Positions 51,798 to 60,018 of a DNA stretch of 64,000 bases are shown piece after piece. Every line of letters begins with the position of its first letter. Within the stretch, counting starts at the first letter, position 1. Under the pieces are notes generated by a model that saw nothing but the letters and a program-made list of their open reading frames with translations, was not told where the DNA came from and did not search any database. Origin of the DNA: JACQZU01 sp041908165 (GTDB lineage Bacteria; Acidobacteriota; Holophagae; Holophagales; Holophagaceae). Made by a program: the position numbers and the translations under genes. The stretch covers positions 70,974-134,973 of the forward strand of contig JAYRFV010000065.1 in the NCBI GenBank assembly GCA_041908165.1, written 5' to 3'.

Positions 51798-54700
51798 ATG
51801 ACGCCCCCCATTCCAGCCACGCCGCCCCAAAGGCCCGACCGGCCGGTCGAGGGGCCATGGTCGCCGCTGCTGGACCGGCTCCCCCTGGGGGTGCTGCTCT
51901 CAGATGGATCCGGTCGCTGGATCGAGGCCAATGATGCCGCCTCCCGGATCCTGGGGCTGCCGCGGGAGACCCTGCTCGGCGGCAACCTGCACGACCCCCG
52001 CCCGCAGATGCTGTCCGCCGACGGGAGCATCCTGTCCGCCGCAGGAACGCCCGCATCACGGGCCCTCGCGACCGGAGCACCGGTCCCGGCGACCCCCCTG
52101 GGTTGGGTGCAGGCCAATGGCGAGACCCTCTGGCTGGAAGTCGCCGCCGAACCCCTGGCCGGAGGGGGGGTGCTGGTCAGCTTCCAGGACATCACCGAAA
52201 CCCATGTCACCAACGCCATCCTCGCGGCCCGGGATCGGCTGGTCGAACGGGCGGTCGACGCCACCCTCGAGGACGTGCTGCGCGCCACCCTGGATGAAAC
52301 AGAGCGGCTCACCGCCAGCCGCATCGGCTTCTACCACTTCGTCGACCCCGACCAGGATGCGCTGACCCTTCAAGCCTGGAGCACCCGGACCTCGCGCGAG
52401 TTCTGCAAGGCCGAGGGCACCGGACTGCACTATCCGATCGCCCAGGCCGGCGTCTGGGTGGAAGCCTTCCATCGCCGGATGCCGGTGATCCACAACGACT
52501 ACCCCAGCCTTCCGCACCGGAAGGGGCTCCCGGAAGGCCACGCGGAGGTGCTCCGGGAACTGGTCGTTCCGGTGCTGCGCGGGGGGCGGATCGTCGCCCT
52601 GCTCGGGGTCGGCAACAAGCCCTTCGACTACGGCGCCGGCGACGTCGCCATCGTCCAGCGGCTGGCGGAACTGGCCTGGGACCTGGCCGAGCGGAAGCGG
52701 GCCGAAGCCGCGCTCCGGGCCAGCGAGGCCAAATACCGCCACCAGTTCGACAGCATGCGCCAGGGCGCCTTCCTGCAACGCGCCGACGGCACCCTCCTGG
52801 ACGTGAACCCGGCAGCCCTGGAACTGTTCGGGTTGACCCGCGAGGCCTTCCTCGGCCGCACCTCCCTGAGCCCGGCCTGGGACGTGGTCCACGAGGACGG
52901 TTCACCCTGGCCCGGGGACCAGCACCCTTCCATGGCGGCCTTGCGGACCGGGAAGCCGGTCACCGGAACGGTCGCGGGCATCCTCAACCCGGCCACCGGA
53001 GCGCGGGTCTGGGTGGAAGTCAACGCGATGCCGGAATTCCGGGACCGGGAGGCGACCCCCTTCCAGGTCCTGGTCACCCTCCACGACCTCACCGACCGCC
53101 GCCGTTCGGAGGACCTCCTGCGGGTCAGCGAGGAGCGCTTCCGGATCCTGTTCGAGCGGATGGCCGAGGGGTATTCCCACTGCCGGATGCGCTACGACGG
53201 CGACCAGCCGGTGGATTGGGTCTACCTCTCGGTGAACCCGGCCTTCGAGGAACTCACCGGCCTCCACCATGCCACCGGCCGCTGGGTGAGCGAACTCATC
53301 CCCGGCCTGCGCGACAGTTCGCCCGAACTGTTCGAGACCTACGGGCGGGTCGCCCGGGTCGGCGTGCCGGAGCGTTTCGAGACCTTCGTCCCCCTGCTGG
53401 ACAGTTGGTACTCGGTGAGCGTCTTCAGCCCTGGGCCCGAGGAATTCGTCACCACCTTCGAGAACATCACCGCGCGCAAGCGCGATCTGGCGGAGATCCT
53501 GGCGGTCCGGGAACTGCAGCGGCAGGTGCTGGACTCCCTCGACGCCCACGTGGCGGTGCTGGACGCGGAGGGCCGCATCATCGCGGTCAATGAGCCGTGG
53601 CGGCGGTTCGCCCACGAGAACGGCATCGTCGAGACCGTCGGCACGGTGGAACAGGTCAACTACCTCGAAGCCATCTGCCGCAGCGCCCCGCAATCGGATT
53701 CCAGTCTCGACGCCATCTGTGCAGGGCTCCGCGAAGTGCTGGGCGGCCTCCGCGCCACTTTCCAGACCGAATACCCCTGCAACAGTCCCGGAGAGCTTCG
53801 CTGGTTCCGGATGACGGTGCTGCCGCTCCGGTCCGGCCAGGGCGGCGCCGTGGTCACCCACGAGAACATCACCACCGAGCGGGAGGCCCTGGAGGCGCTG
53901 CGACAGGCCCACAGCCGGCTCACCATGGCCCAGCGCTCGGCCGGCGCGGGAATGTGGGACTGGGAAGTGCAGACCGGCCGCATCACCTGGTCTCCTGAAC
54001 TGTACGCGCTCTTCGGATTGGACCCCGGCAGGGGCGAAGCCTCCTTCGCGGCCTGGAGGACGGCGATCCATCCGGAGGACGTCCTGGCGGCCGGAGCGCG
54101 GATCGAAGCGGCCCTGGCCGCCCGCACGCCCCTGGACAGCGAATACCGGGTGGTGCTGCCGGACGGAAGCCTGCGCTGGATCCAGGCCCTGGGCTCCACG
54201 GTGTACGACCCCGCCGGCCGGCCCGAGCGCATGTCGGGGATCTGCCTGGACGTCACCGAGCGCAAGCGGATCGAAGCCGCGCTCCACGACAGCGAGGCCC
54301 GTTGGCACACGGTGGTCGACCAGGCAGGGGACGGCTTCGAGGTGATCGACCAGGACGGCCGGTTCATCGAGGTCAACGAGACCACCTGCCAGCGCAGCGG
54401 CTACTCCCGGGAGGAGCTGCTGGGCATGACCCTGTTCGAACTGGATCCGGGGCTGGACCCGGACTTCTACCGGGAGAACTTCGCGCGGATGATCGGCGGA
54501 CCGCCCCAGCGGTTCGAGCGGGAGCACCGGCGGAAGGACGGCACCTACGACCCCGTCGAGATCACCACCTCGGTCATCCGCATCGACGGCGCCTACCATT
54601 CCCTGGCGCAGGTGCGGGACATCCGCGAACGGCGGCGCGCCGAGGAGGCCCTGCGCCGCACCCAGGAGCAGCTCACCCTCTTCATGCGCAACTCCCCGGT

Positions 54701-57413
54701 CTACGCCTACATCAAGGAAGTCGGCCCGACGGAGAGCCGGGTCCTGCTGGCCAGCGAGAACTTCGTCGACATGGTCGGCATCCCCGGCTCGCAGATGGCC
54801 GGCAAGACCATGGCGGAACTGTTCCCGCCGGAATTCGCCGCGCAGATCGCCGCCGACGACTGGGCGGTGGTGACCAGCGGCGAGGTGCTGCGGAAGGACG
54901 AATTCCTGGGCGGGCGCACCTACACCACGATCAAGTTCCCTCTGCCGGCCGAGGGCCGCCGGCTGCTTGCCGGCTACACCATCGACATCAGCGAACGGGT
55001 CCGCACCGAACGGGCCCTCCAGGCCAGCGAAGCGCACCTGAAGGAGGCCCAGCGCCTGGCCCGCATCGGCCACTGGGAGCAGGACCATGGCAGCGGGCAG
55101 GTCCTGTGGTCGGAGGAGCTCTACCGCATCCACGGGCTGGATCCGAGGAAGGCCCCGCCGGACTGGGCGGCTTTCCAGGAGCGCATCCACCCGGAGGACC
55201 GGGCCCGGGTGGCCGGCATCTTCGAAGGTCACCTGCGGTCCTCCAGCACCACCTTCACCTCGGACTACAGGATCGTCCTTCCCGACGGCCGGATCAGGCA
55301 CCTCCGGACCCACGGCCAGTCCGAACGCGATGCCGACGGCCGCGCCGTCCGAACCTTCGGCACCGACCAGGACATGACCGAGCAGGTCGAGGCCCAGCAG
55401 GCCCTGGTCCAGAACGAGACGCGCTTCCGCACCATGTTCGAGGAATCCCCCGTCGGCATGTGGGAGGAGGATTTCTCCGTCGTGCGCGCGAGCCTCGACG
55501 CCCTCCGCGGCCAGGGGGTGGAGGACCTCCGGACCTACCTCACCGCCCATCCGGAAGAGGTCGCCCGCCTGGCCGGCGAGGTCCGGATCCTGGACATCAA
55601 CCAGGCCAGCGTGGCCAGCCTCAAGGCCCGGGACAAGGACCAGGTCGTCCGCAACCTGCAGGCGTACTTCATCCCGGCCTCCCTCGAGACCTTCCGCGAA
55701 GAGGTGCTCGCCCTCGACGGAGGGGCGACCCGGTTCCGGGGCGAGATCCCCTGCGCCAACTGCCTGGGCAAACCGGTCACCTTCGACCTCAGCCTGGCCG
55801 TCGTGCCGGGCAGCGAACAGGACCTCAGCCGGGTGCTCGTCTCCTTCACGGACATCACCGAGCGCAAGCGGCTCGAGGAGAACCTGCGGAAGAGCGAGGA
55901 AGGCCTGGCCACTGCCCAGCGGCTTTCCAGGATCGGCAGCTGGGAGTGGGACCTCGTCGCCAACAAGGTCGACTGGTCCGTGGAGATGTTCCGCCTGTTC
56001 GGCATGGACCCTGCCGCCTACGACCGGAGCCCCGCAGCCGTGCTGCCGAAGGTGCACCCGGAAGATCGCGACGCCTTCGTCCGGAACATGGAAACGAACC
56101 TGGCCGGGCACGAATCCGGGCCGATGGAATACCGGGTGGTGCACCCGGACGGCAGCGTGCGCTGGCTCCACGCCCAGGGCGTCATCCTGCGCGACGCGGA
56201 GGGCCGGCTGGTGAAGAACCTGGGCACCATCCAGGACATCACCGAACACAAGCAGGCCGAAGCGGAACACCGCGCCCTCGAGGCGCAGCTGCAGCGGACC
56301 CAGAAGATGGAAAGCCTCGGCAGCCTGGCCGGCGGGGTGGCGCACGACATGAACAATGTGCTCGGGGCGATCATGGCCCTGGCCAGCCTGCATGAACAGC
56401 AGGCGCCCCCGGGCACGCCGCTCCGCCATTCCATGGAGACCATCAACAAGGCCTGCCTGCGCGGCCGCACCCTGGTCCAGGGTCTGCTGGGTTTCGCCCG
56501 GCATGGACTGGCTGAAGTGAAGGTGCTCGACCTCAATGGCCTGATCAGGGAACAGGCCGATCTGCTGGCCCACACCACCCTGCAGCGGGTGCGCCTGCAG
56601 CTCGACCTCGAGGCGGACCTGCGGCCGGTCCAGGGGGACCCCTCCGCCCTCAGCCATGCGCTCATGAACCTCTGCGTGAACGCTGTAGACGCCATGCCGG
56701 AGGGTGGCTCGCTCACCCTCCGCACCCGCAACCAGGAACCCGCGCTGGTCGAACTGGTCGTGGAGGACACCGGGACCGGGATGGCCCCGGAGGTCCTGGC
56801 GCGGGCCGTCGATCCCTTCTTCACCACCAAGCCGCAGGGCAAGGGAACCGGGCTCGGCCTGTCCATCGTCTATGGGGTGGTGAAGGCCCACCGCGGCCGG
56901 ATGGACATCCAGAGCACCCCGGGCGAGGGCACCCGGATCCTGCTGTCCTTCCCGGGCAGCGCCCCGGCCCCCTTCGAGGGCTGCGCCACCGGCGGCAGCG
57001 GCGCCACGGCCCGCTCCCTGCGGGTGCTGGTGGTGGACGACGACGAACTGGTGCAGGCCAGCATGGCCACCCTGCTCGCCGGTCTCGGTCACCGCCAGGT
57101 CACCGTGGCCAGCGGCGAGGCGGCCCTTGAACGGCTGCTGGACGACCCGGGCTTCCATGCCGTCATCCTCGACGTCAACATGCCCGGGCTGGGTGGGCAC
57201 AGCACCCTGCCCCTGCTGAGGGCCCGGCACCCGGCCCTGCCGGTGCTGCTCGCCACCGGCCGCCCCAGCCAGGCCGTGCTCGACCTGGTGGAGGCCACGC
57301 CGGCGGTGGCGCTGCTGGCGAAGCCGTTCACCCTCGAGGAACTCCGCGCCCACCTGGAGCGCCTACCCGGCGGTGACGGACCGCCGGAGCCATCCCGACC
57401 GATGGGCGCCTAG
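51798..57413 (+). CDS. Multi-PAS hybrid histidine kinase with GAF and receiver
   Basis: 1871 residues and no membrane helices. About ten PAS/PAC units and one GAF domain form the sensory array: PAS about 25-135, GAF about 145-305, PAS units about 305-435, 440-560, 565-690, 700-830, 840-955, 958-1075, 1080-1200, 1205-1360 and 1363-1490. Then comes HisKA with phospho-acceptor H1516 in GGVAHDMNN, a HATPase domain with GTGMAPEVLARAVDPFFTTKPQGKGTGLGLS (about 1600-1715), and a receiver (about 1738-1860) with acceptor D1792 in VILDVNMPG. A cytoplasmic hybrid sensor integrating many signals; the downstream partner is not in the window. The start has no decisive ribosome site. Confidence 0.93.
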   Translation: MTPPIPATPPQRPDRPVEGPWSPLLDRLPLGVLLSDGSGRWIEANDAASRILGLPRETLLGGNLHDPRPQMLSADGSILSAAGTPASRALATGAPVPATPLGWVQANGETLWLEVAAEPLAGGGVLVSFQDITETHVTNAILAARDRLVERAVDATLEDVLRATLDETERLTASRIGFYHFVDPDQDALTLQAWSTRTSREFCKAEGTGLHYPIAQAGVWVEAFHRRMPVIHNDYPSLPHRKGLPEGHAEVLRELVVPVLRGGRIVALLGVGNKPFDYGAGDVAIVQRLAELAWDLAERKRAEAALRASEAKYRHQFDSMRQGAFLQRADGTLLDVNPAALELFGLTREAFLGRTSLSPAWDVVHEDGSPWPGDQHPSMAALRTGKPVTGTVAGILNPATGARVWVEVNAMPEFRDREATPFQVLVTLHDLTDRRRSEDLLRVSEERFRILFERMAEGYSHCRMRYDGDQPVDWVYLSVNPAFEELTGLHHATGRWVSELIPGLRDSSPELFETYGRVARVGVPERFETFVPLLDSWYSVSVFSPGPEEFVTTFENITARKRDLAEILAVRELQRQVLDSLDAHVAVLDAEGRIIAVNEPWRRFAHENGIVETVGTVEQVNYLEAICRSAPQSDSSLDAICAGLREVLGGLRATFQTEYPCNSPGELRWFRMTVLPLRSGQGGAVVTHENITTEREALEALRQAHSRLTMAQRSAGAGMWDWEVQTGRITWSPELYALFGLDPGRGEASFAAWRTAIHPEDVLAAGARIEAALAARTPLDSEYRVVLPDGSLRWIQALGSTVYDPAGRPERMSGICLDVTERKRIEAALHDSEARWHTVVDQAGDGFEVIDQDGRFIEVNETTCQRSGYSREELLGMTLFELDPGLDPDFYRENFARMIGGPPQRFEREHRRKDGTYDPVEITTSVIRIDGAYHSLAQVRDIRERRRAEEALRRTQEQLTLFMRNSPVYAYIKEVGPTESRVLLASENFVDMVGIPGSQMAGKTMAELFPPEFAAQIAADDWAVVTSGEVLRKDEFLGGRTYTTIKFPLPAEGRRLLAGYTIDISERVRTERALQASEAHLKEAQRLARIGHWEQDHGSGQVLWSEELYRIHGLDPRKAPPDWAAFQERIHPEDRARVAGIFEGHLRSSSTTFTSDYRIVLPDGRIRHLRTHGQSERDADGRAVRTFGTDQDMTEQVEAQQALVQNETRFRTMFEESPVGMWEEDFSVVRASLDALRGQGVEDLRTYLTAHPEEVARLAGEVRILDINQASVASLKARDKDQVVRNLQAYFIPASLETFREEVLALDGGATRFRGEIPCANCLGKPVTFDLSLAVVPGSEQDLSRVLVSFTDITERKRLEENLRKSEEGLATAQRLSRIGSWEWDLVANKVDWSVEMFRLFGMDPAAYDRSPAAVLPKVHPEDRDAFVRNMETNLAGHESGPMEYRVVHPDGSVRWLHAQGVILRDAEGRLVKNLGTIQDITEHKQAEAEHRALEAQLQRTQKMESLGSLAGGVAHDMNNVLGAIMALASLHEQQAPPGTPLRHSMETINKACLRGRTLVQGLLGFARHGLAEVKVLDLNGLIREQADLLAHTTLQRVRLQLDLEADLRPVQGDPSALSHALMNLCVNAVDAMPEGGSLTLRTRNQEPALVELVVEDTGTGMAPEVLARAVDPFFTTKPQGKGTGLGLSIVYGVVKAHRGRMDIQSTPGEGTRILLSFPGSAPAPFEGCATGGSGATARSLRVLVVDDDELVQASMATLLAGLGHRQVTVASGEAALERLLDDPGFHAVILDVNMPGLGGHSTLPLLRARHPALPVLLATGRPSQAVLDLVEATPAVALLAKPFTLEELRAHLERLPGGDGPPEPSRPMGA

Positions 57414-58453
57414 CCCGCCAGGATCCGGCGCAGGGCCGCGGCCAGGGCCTCGAGGTCCTGCTCCGGCGTGCCCGGCAGCAGGCTGATGCGGAGGGCGCCC
57501 CGGGCCTCGGCCTCGGAGTAGCCGAGGGCCGTGATCGCATGGCTGGGCCGGGTGGCCCCGCTGTGGCAGGCGCTGCCGGTGCTGACGGAAAAACCCTCCA
57601 GGTCGAGGGCCATGTGCACATCCTCGCCGAGCCTGCCGTGCAGCAGGAGGCAGCTGGTATTGGGCAGCCTGGGGTGCCCCCGGCCGACCACGGAGATATC
57701 CAGGTCCCAGCCCAGGACCTCGGCCTCGAAGGCGTCCCGCAGGGGCGCAAGCCGGGCGTTCCCCGCCAGGCGCTCCGGCAGTTCCTCGGCCGCCACCGCC
57801 AGGCCCAGGATGGCGGGCACGTCCTCGGTTCCGCCCCGTCGCCGCCGTTCCTGGGCGCCTTCCATCACCGCCGTCCAGGGAAGGCCCGGGCGCATCCAGA
57901 GCACCGCCGCACCCCGGGGGCCGCCGATCTTGTGGCCCGAGAAGGCCGCGGCGTCGCAGTCCGAGAGGTCCACGGGAACCTTGCCCCAGGCCTGGGCGCA
58001 GTCCTTCACCCGCACGGCGCTGGATGCCCGCGGCATGGAATAGAGGATTCCGGTCTCGTTGTTCGCGGCCATCTGGACCACCAGCGCGCAGGACTCGGGG
58101 AGGTCAGGGAGCGTGTGCAGGTCGCTCCAGTCGCGGAGCGGATTCAGGCAGGCGCTGTGCTCGCCGGGGAACACCGCGGCCGGCAGCCGGCCCAGCGCCG
58201 GCTGAAACCCGCGCAGCAGGAGGTGCAGGGCCTCCGTGGCGCTGGCGCAGAAGACCAGGTCCGCCGGCCGCACCCCGAGCCCTTCCGCCAGGCTCCGGCG
58301 GGCCTCCTCCAGCCGGTGCCGGGCGTGCTGGCCCTCGCGGTGCGTGCTGGTGGGATTCCCCCAGGCCTCCACCATGGCCCGCTGCACCGCGGCCGATACC
58401 CGCGGGCTGGGTGGGACGGTGGCGTTGGCATCAAGGTAGGAGCGGCGCGTCAT
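57410..58453 (-). CDS. Cysteine desulfurase
   Basis: 347 residues, class V aminotransferase fold. PLP lysine K175 lies in SGHKIGGPRGAA; catalytic cysteine near 295 in SVSTGSACHSGATRP; AANNETGILY is the cofactor-binding loop. This is the IscS/NifS family; the protein is somewhat shorter than IscS (about 400) and an iscU-like partner is not adjacent. It supplies sulfur for Fe-S clusters or thiolation. Its stop overlaps the stop of the convergent hybrid kinase: CTAG serves both. Confidence 0.92.
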   Translation of the reverse strand: MTRRSYLDANATVPPSPRVSAAVQRAMVEAWGNPTSTHREGQHARHRLEEARRSLAEGLGVRPADLVFCASATEALHLLLRGFQPALGRLPAAVFPGEHSACLNPLRDWSDLHTLPDLPESCALVVQMAANNETGILYSMPRASSAVRVKDCAQAWGKVPVDLSDCDAAAFSGHKIGGPRGAAVLWMRPGLPWTAVMEGAQERRRRGGTEDVPAILGLAVAAEELPERLAGNARLAPLRDAFEAEVLGWDLDISVVGRGHPRLPNTSCLLLHGRLGEDVHMALDLEGFSVSTGSACHSGATRPSHAITALGYSEAEARGALRISLLPGTPEQDLEALAAALRRILAG

Positions 58454-58523
58454 CGCTGCCCATTGTGGCCCAACCTGCCGGTTCCCGTTTGGCGCACCGG
58501 ATTCGTGGGGCCGATGCAGGCCC

Positions 58524-58928
58524 TCAGGCCCCGGCCTCGCGGAGGTGCTCGGCCAGGCGGCGGTCCTCGTTGAGGATGTGGTGGACCAGCCAGTCCTTGA
58601 GGAAGTTCATCACCGACTGGGACATGACCAGGGTACCGCCGCGGTGTTTCGCCTCGAGATCGGACAGCTGCCGCGCCAGGTCGTCGTGCAGGCGCTTGTG
58701 GGCGTCCAGCCCCGGATAGCCGGTCCGCCGCATCAGGGTCTCCTCCTGGAGGAAATGGAGCATGGTCTCCTTCCGCAGGCAGGCCAACTGTTCGCCCAGG
58801 GCCGGGCGGCCCACCCCGGAGACGACCCCGTCGTGGAGCCGGTTCACAAGTTCGAACAGGCCTGCGTGCTGGGCGTCGAGTTCCGGGTACCCGAGCCGGT
58901 AGCGTTCCTCGGCGGCGATGAAGGCCAT
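58524..58928 (-). CDS. Bacteriohemerythrin
   Basis: 134 residues. The di-iron ligands form the classic pattern: AQHAGLF (His), MLHFLQEETLM (His and Glu), DAHKRLHDDL (two His), HHILNEDRRL (His and Asp), all in position. It binds oxygen and may deliver it to oxidases or sense oxygen. AGGGAG precedes the start. It is a stand-alone single-domain protein. Confidence 0.95.
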   Translation of the reverse strand: MAFIAAEERYRLGYPELDAQHAGLFELVNRLHDGVVSGVGRPALGEQLACLRKETMLHFLQEETLMRRTGYPGLDAHKRLHDDLARQLSDLEAKHRGGTLVMSQSVMNFLKDWLVHHILNEDRRLAEHLREAGA

Positions 58929-58999
58929 GTGCGCTCCCTGCAGCGCCTATCGGTGCCCGGCGGCATGGACATTAGGCCCTGCACCCGGCCCGGGCTGGC

Positions 59000-59005
59000 C
59001 ATAAT
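59000..59005 (+). promoter_or_regulatory. -10 candidate directly before the HAD gene
   Basis: CATAAT lies seven bases before the ATG at 59012, the distance expected for a leaderless transcript. A GGGG follows within those bases. No -35 was identified. Confidence 0.35.
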
Positions 59006-59011
59006 GGGGCC

Positions 59012-59998
59012 ATGTCCGCGCCCCTCCATCCGCAGAACGTCATCGCGATCATCTGGGACTTCGACAAGACCCTGATCCCGGGCTACATGCAGGATCCGAT
59101 CTTCGCCGAGTTCGGCGTCGACGGCAGCGCCTTCTGGCGCGAGGTGAACGCCCTCCCGGCCTTCTTCCGGAAGGCGGGTGTCAACGTCCACCCCGACACC
59201 TGCTACCTCAACCACCTGCTGACCTACGTCCATCACGGACGGATGGCGGGCCTGACCAATGCCCGGCTGCGGGAACTGGGGGCGCGGATCGCCTTCCACC
59301 ACGGCCTCCCCGGGTGCCTGGAGGCGCTCCGCGAGGAGGCCCTGAAGGTGCCCGATGCGGGCCGGTTCGAGCTGAAGCTCGAGCACTACATCGTCAGCAC
59401 GGGCCTGCGGGAGATGATCGAAGGGAGCGCGATCCGGCCGCACGTCGAGGGCATCTGGGCGAGCGAATTCATCGAATCCCCCCCGCCGCCGGGCTACGAT
59501 GCCGCAGCCTGCCCCGAGGTGTCCGTGGCGGCCCCCGACGGCCTGTTCCAGGTCAACGGGATTTCGCAGATCGCGGTGGCCTACGACAACACGTCAAAGA
59601 CCCGGGCCATCTTCGAGATCAACAAGGGATCGAACCGGGATGCCGGGATCGACGTGAATGCCACCATGCGCGGGGACGATCGGAGGGTGCCCTTCAGGCA
59701 CATGATCTACGTCGCGGACGGCCCTTCCGATGTGCCTGCCTTCTCGGTAATCCGGCAGAACGGCGGCACCGCCTACGCGGTCTACGACGAGGCCTCGGAG
59801 GCCAGCCTGGAGCAGGTCGAGCGCTTGCGCCGGGACGGCCGCATCGACCACTTCGGCCCCGCCGACTTCCGTCCGGGCAGCCCGACCGCGCGCTGGCTGG
59901 GCCTGCGCGTGCGCCAGATCGCCTCGGCGATCATCGACCAGCGCCGCGGCGCGCTCAAGGAGCGGGTGGGTACGGCTCCCAGGCACCTCGCCCACTGA
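59012..59998 (+). CDS. HAD-superfamily phosphatase-like protein
   Basis: 328 residues. HAD motif I is IIWDFDKTLIPG (DxDxT) near residue 14; motif II is in YIVSTGLREMI; motif IV is YVADGPSDVPAF, the usual GxxxD-D metal site. An inserted cap of about 100 residues lies between. It is a Mg-dependent phosphohydrolase, substrate unknown; serine phosphatase-like or unknown phosphatases share this layout. Its gene precedes the kinase-TPR gene convergently. Confidence 0.87.
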   Translation: MSAPLHPQNVIAIIWDFDKTLIPGYMQDPIFAEFGVDGSAFWREVNALPAFFRKAGVNVHPDTCYLNHLLTYVHHGRMAGLTNARLRELGARIAFHHGLPGCLEALREEALKVPDAGRFELKLEHYIVSTGLREMIEGSAIRPHVEGIWASEFIESPPPPGYDAAACPEVSVAAPDGLFQVNGISQIAVAYDNTSKTRAIFEINKGSNRDAGIDVNATMRGDDRRVPFRHMIYVADGPSDVPAFSVIRQNGGTAYAVYDEASEASLEQVERLRRDGRIDHFGPADFRPGSPTARWLGLRVRQIASAIIDQRRGALKERVGTAPRHLAH

Positions 59999-60018
59999 CG
60001 GGCAGCCCCCCCGGCTGG

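Noticed and set aside
52902..57353. Open frame of about 1480 codons opposite the hybrid kinase
   Set aside because: Same shadow effect; no ribosome site, low-complexity residues and no domain.
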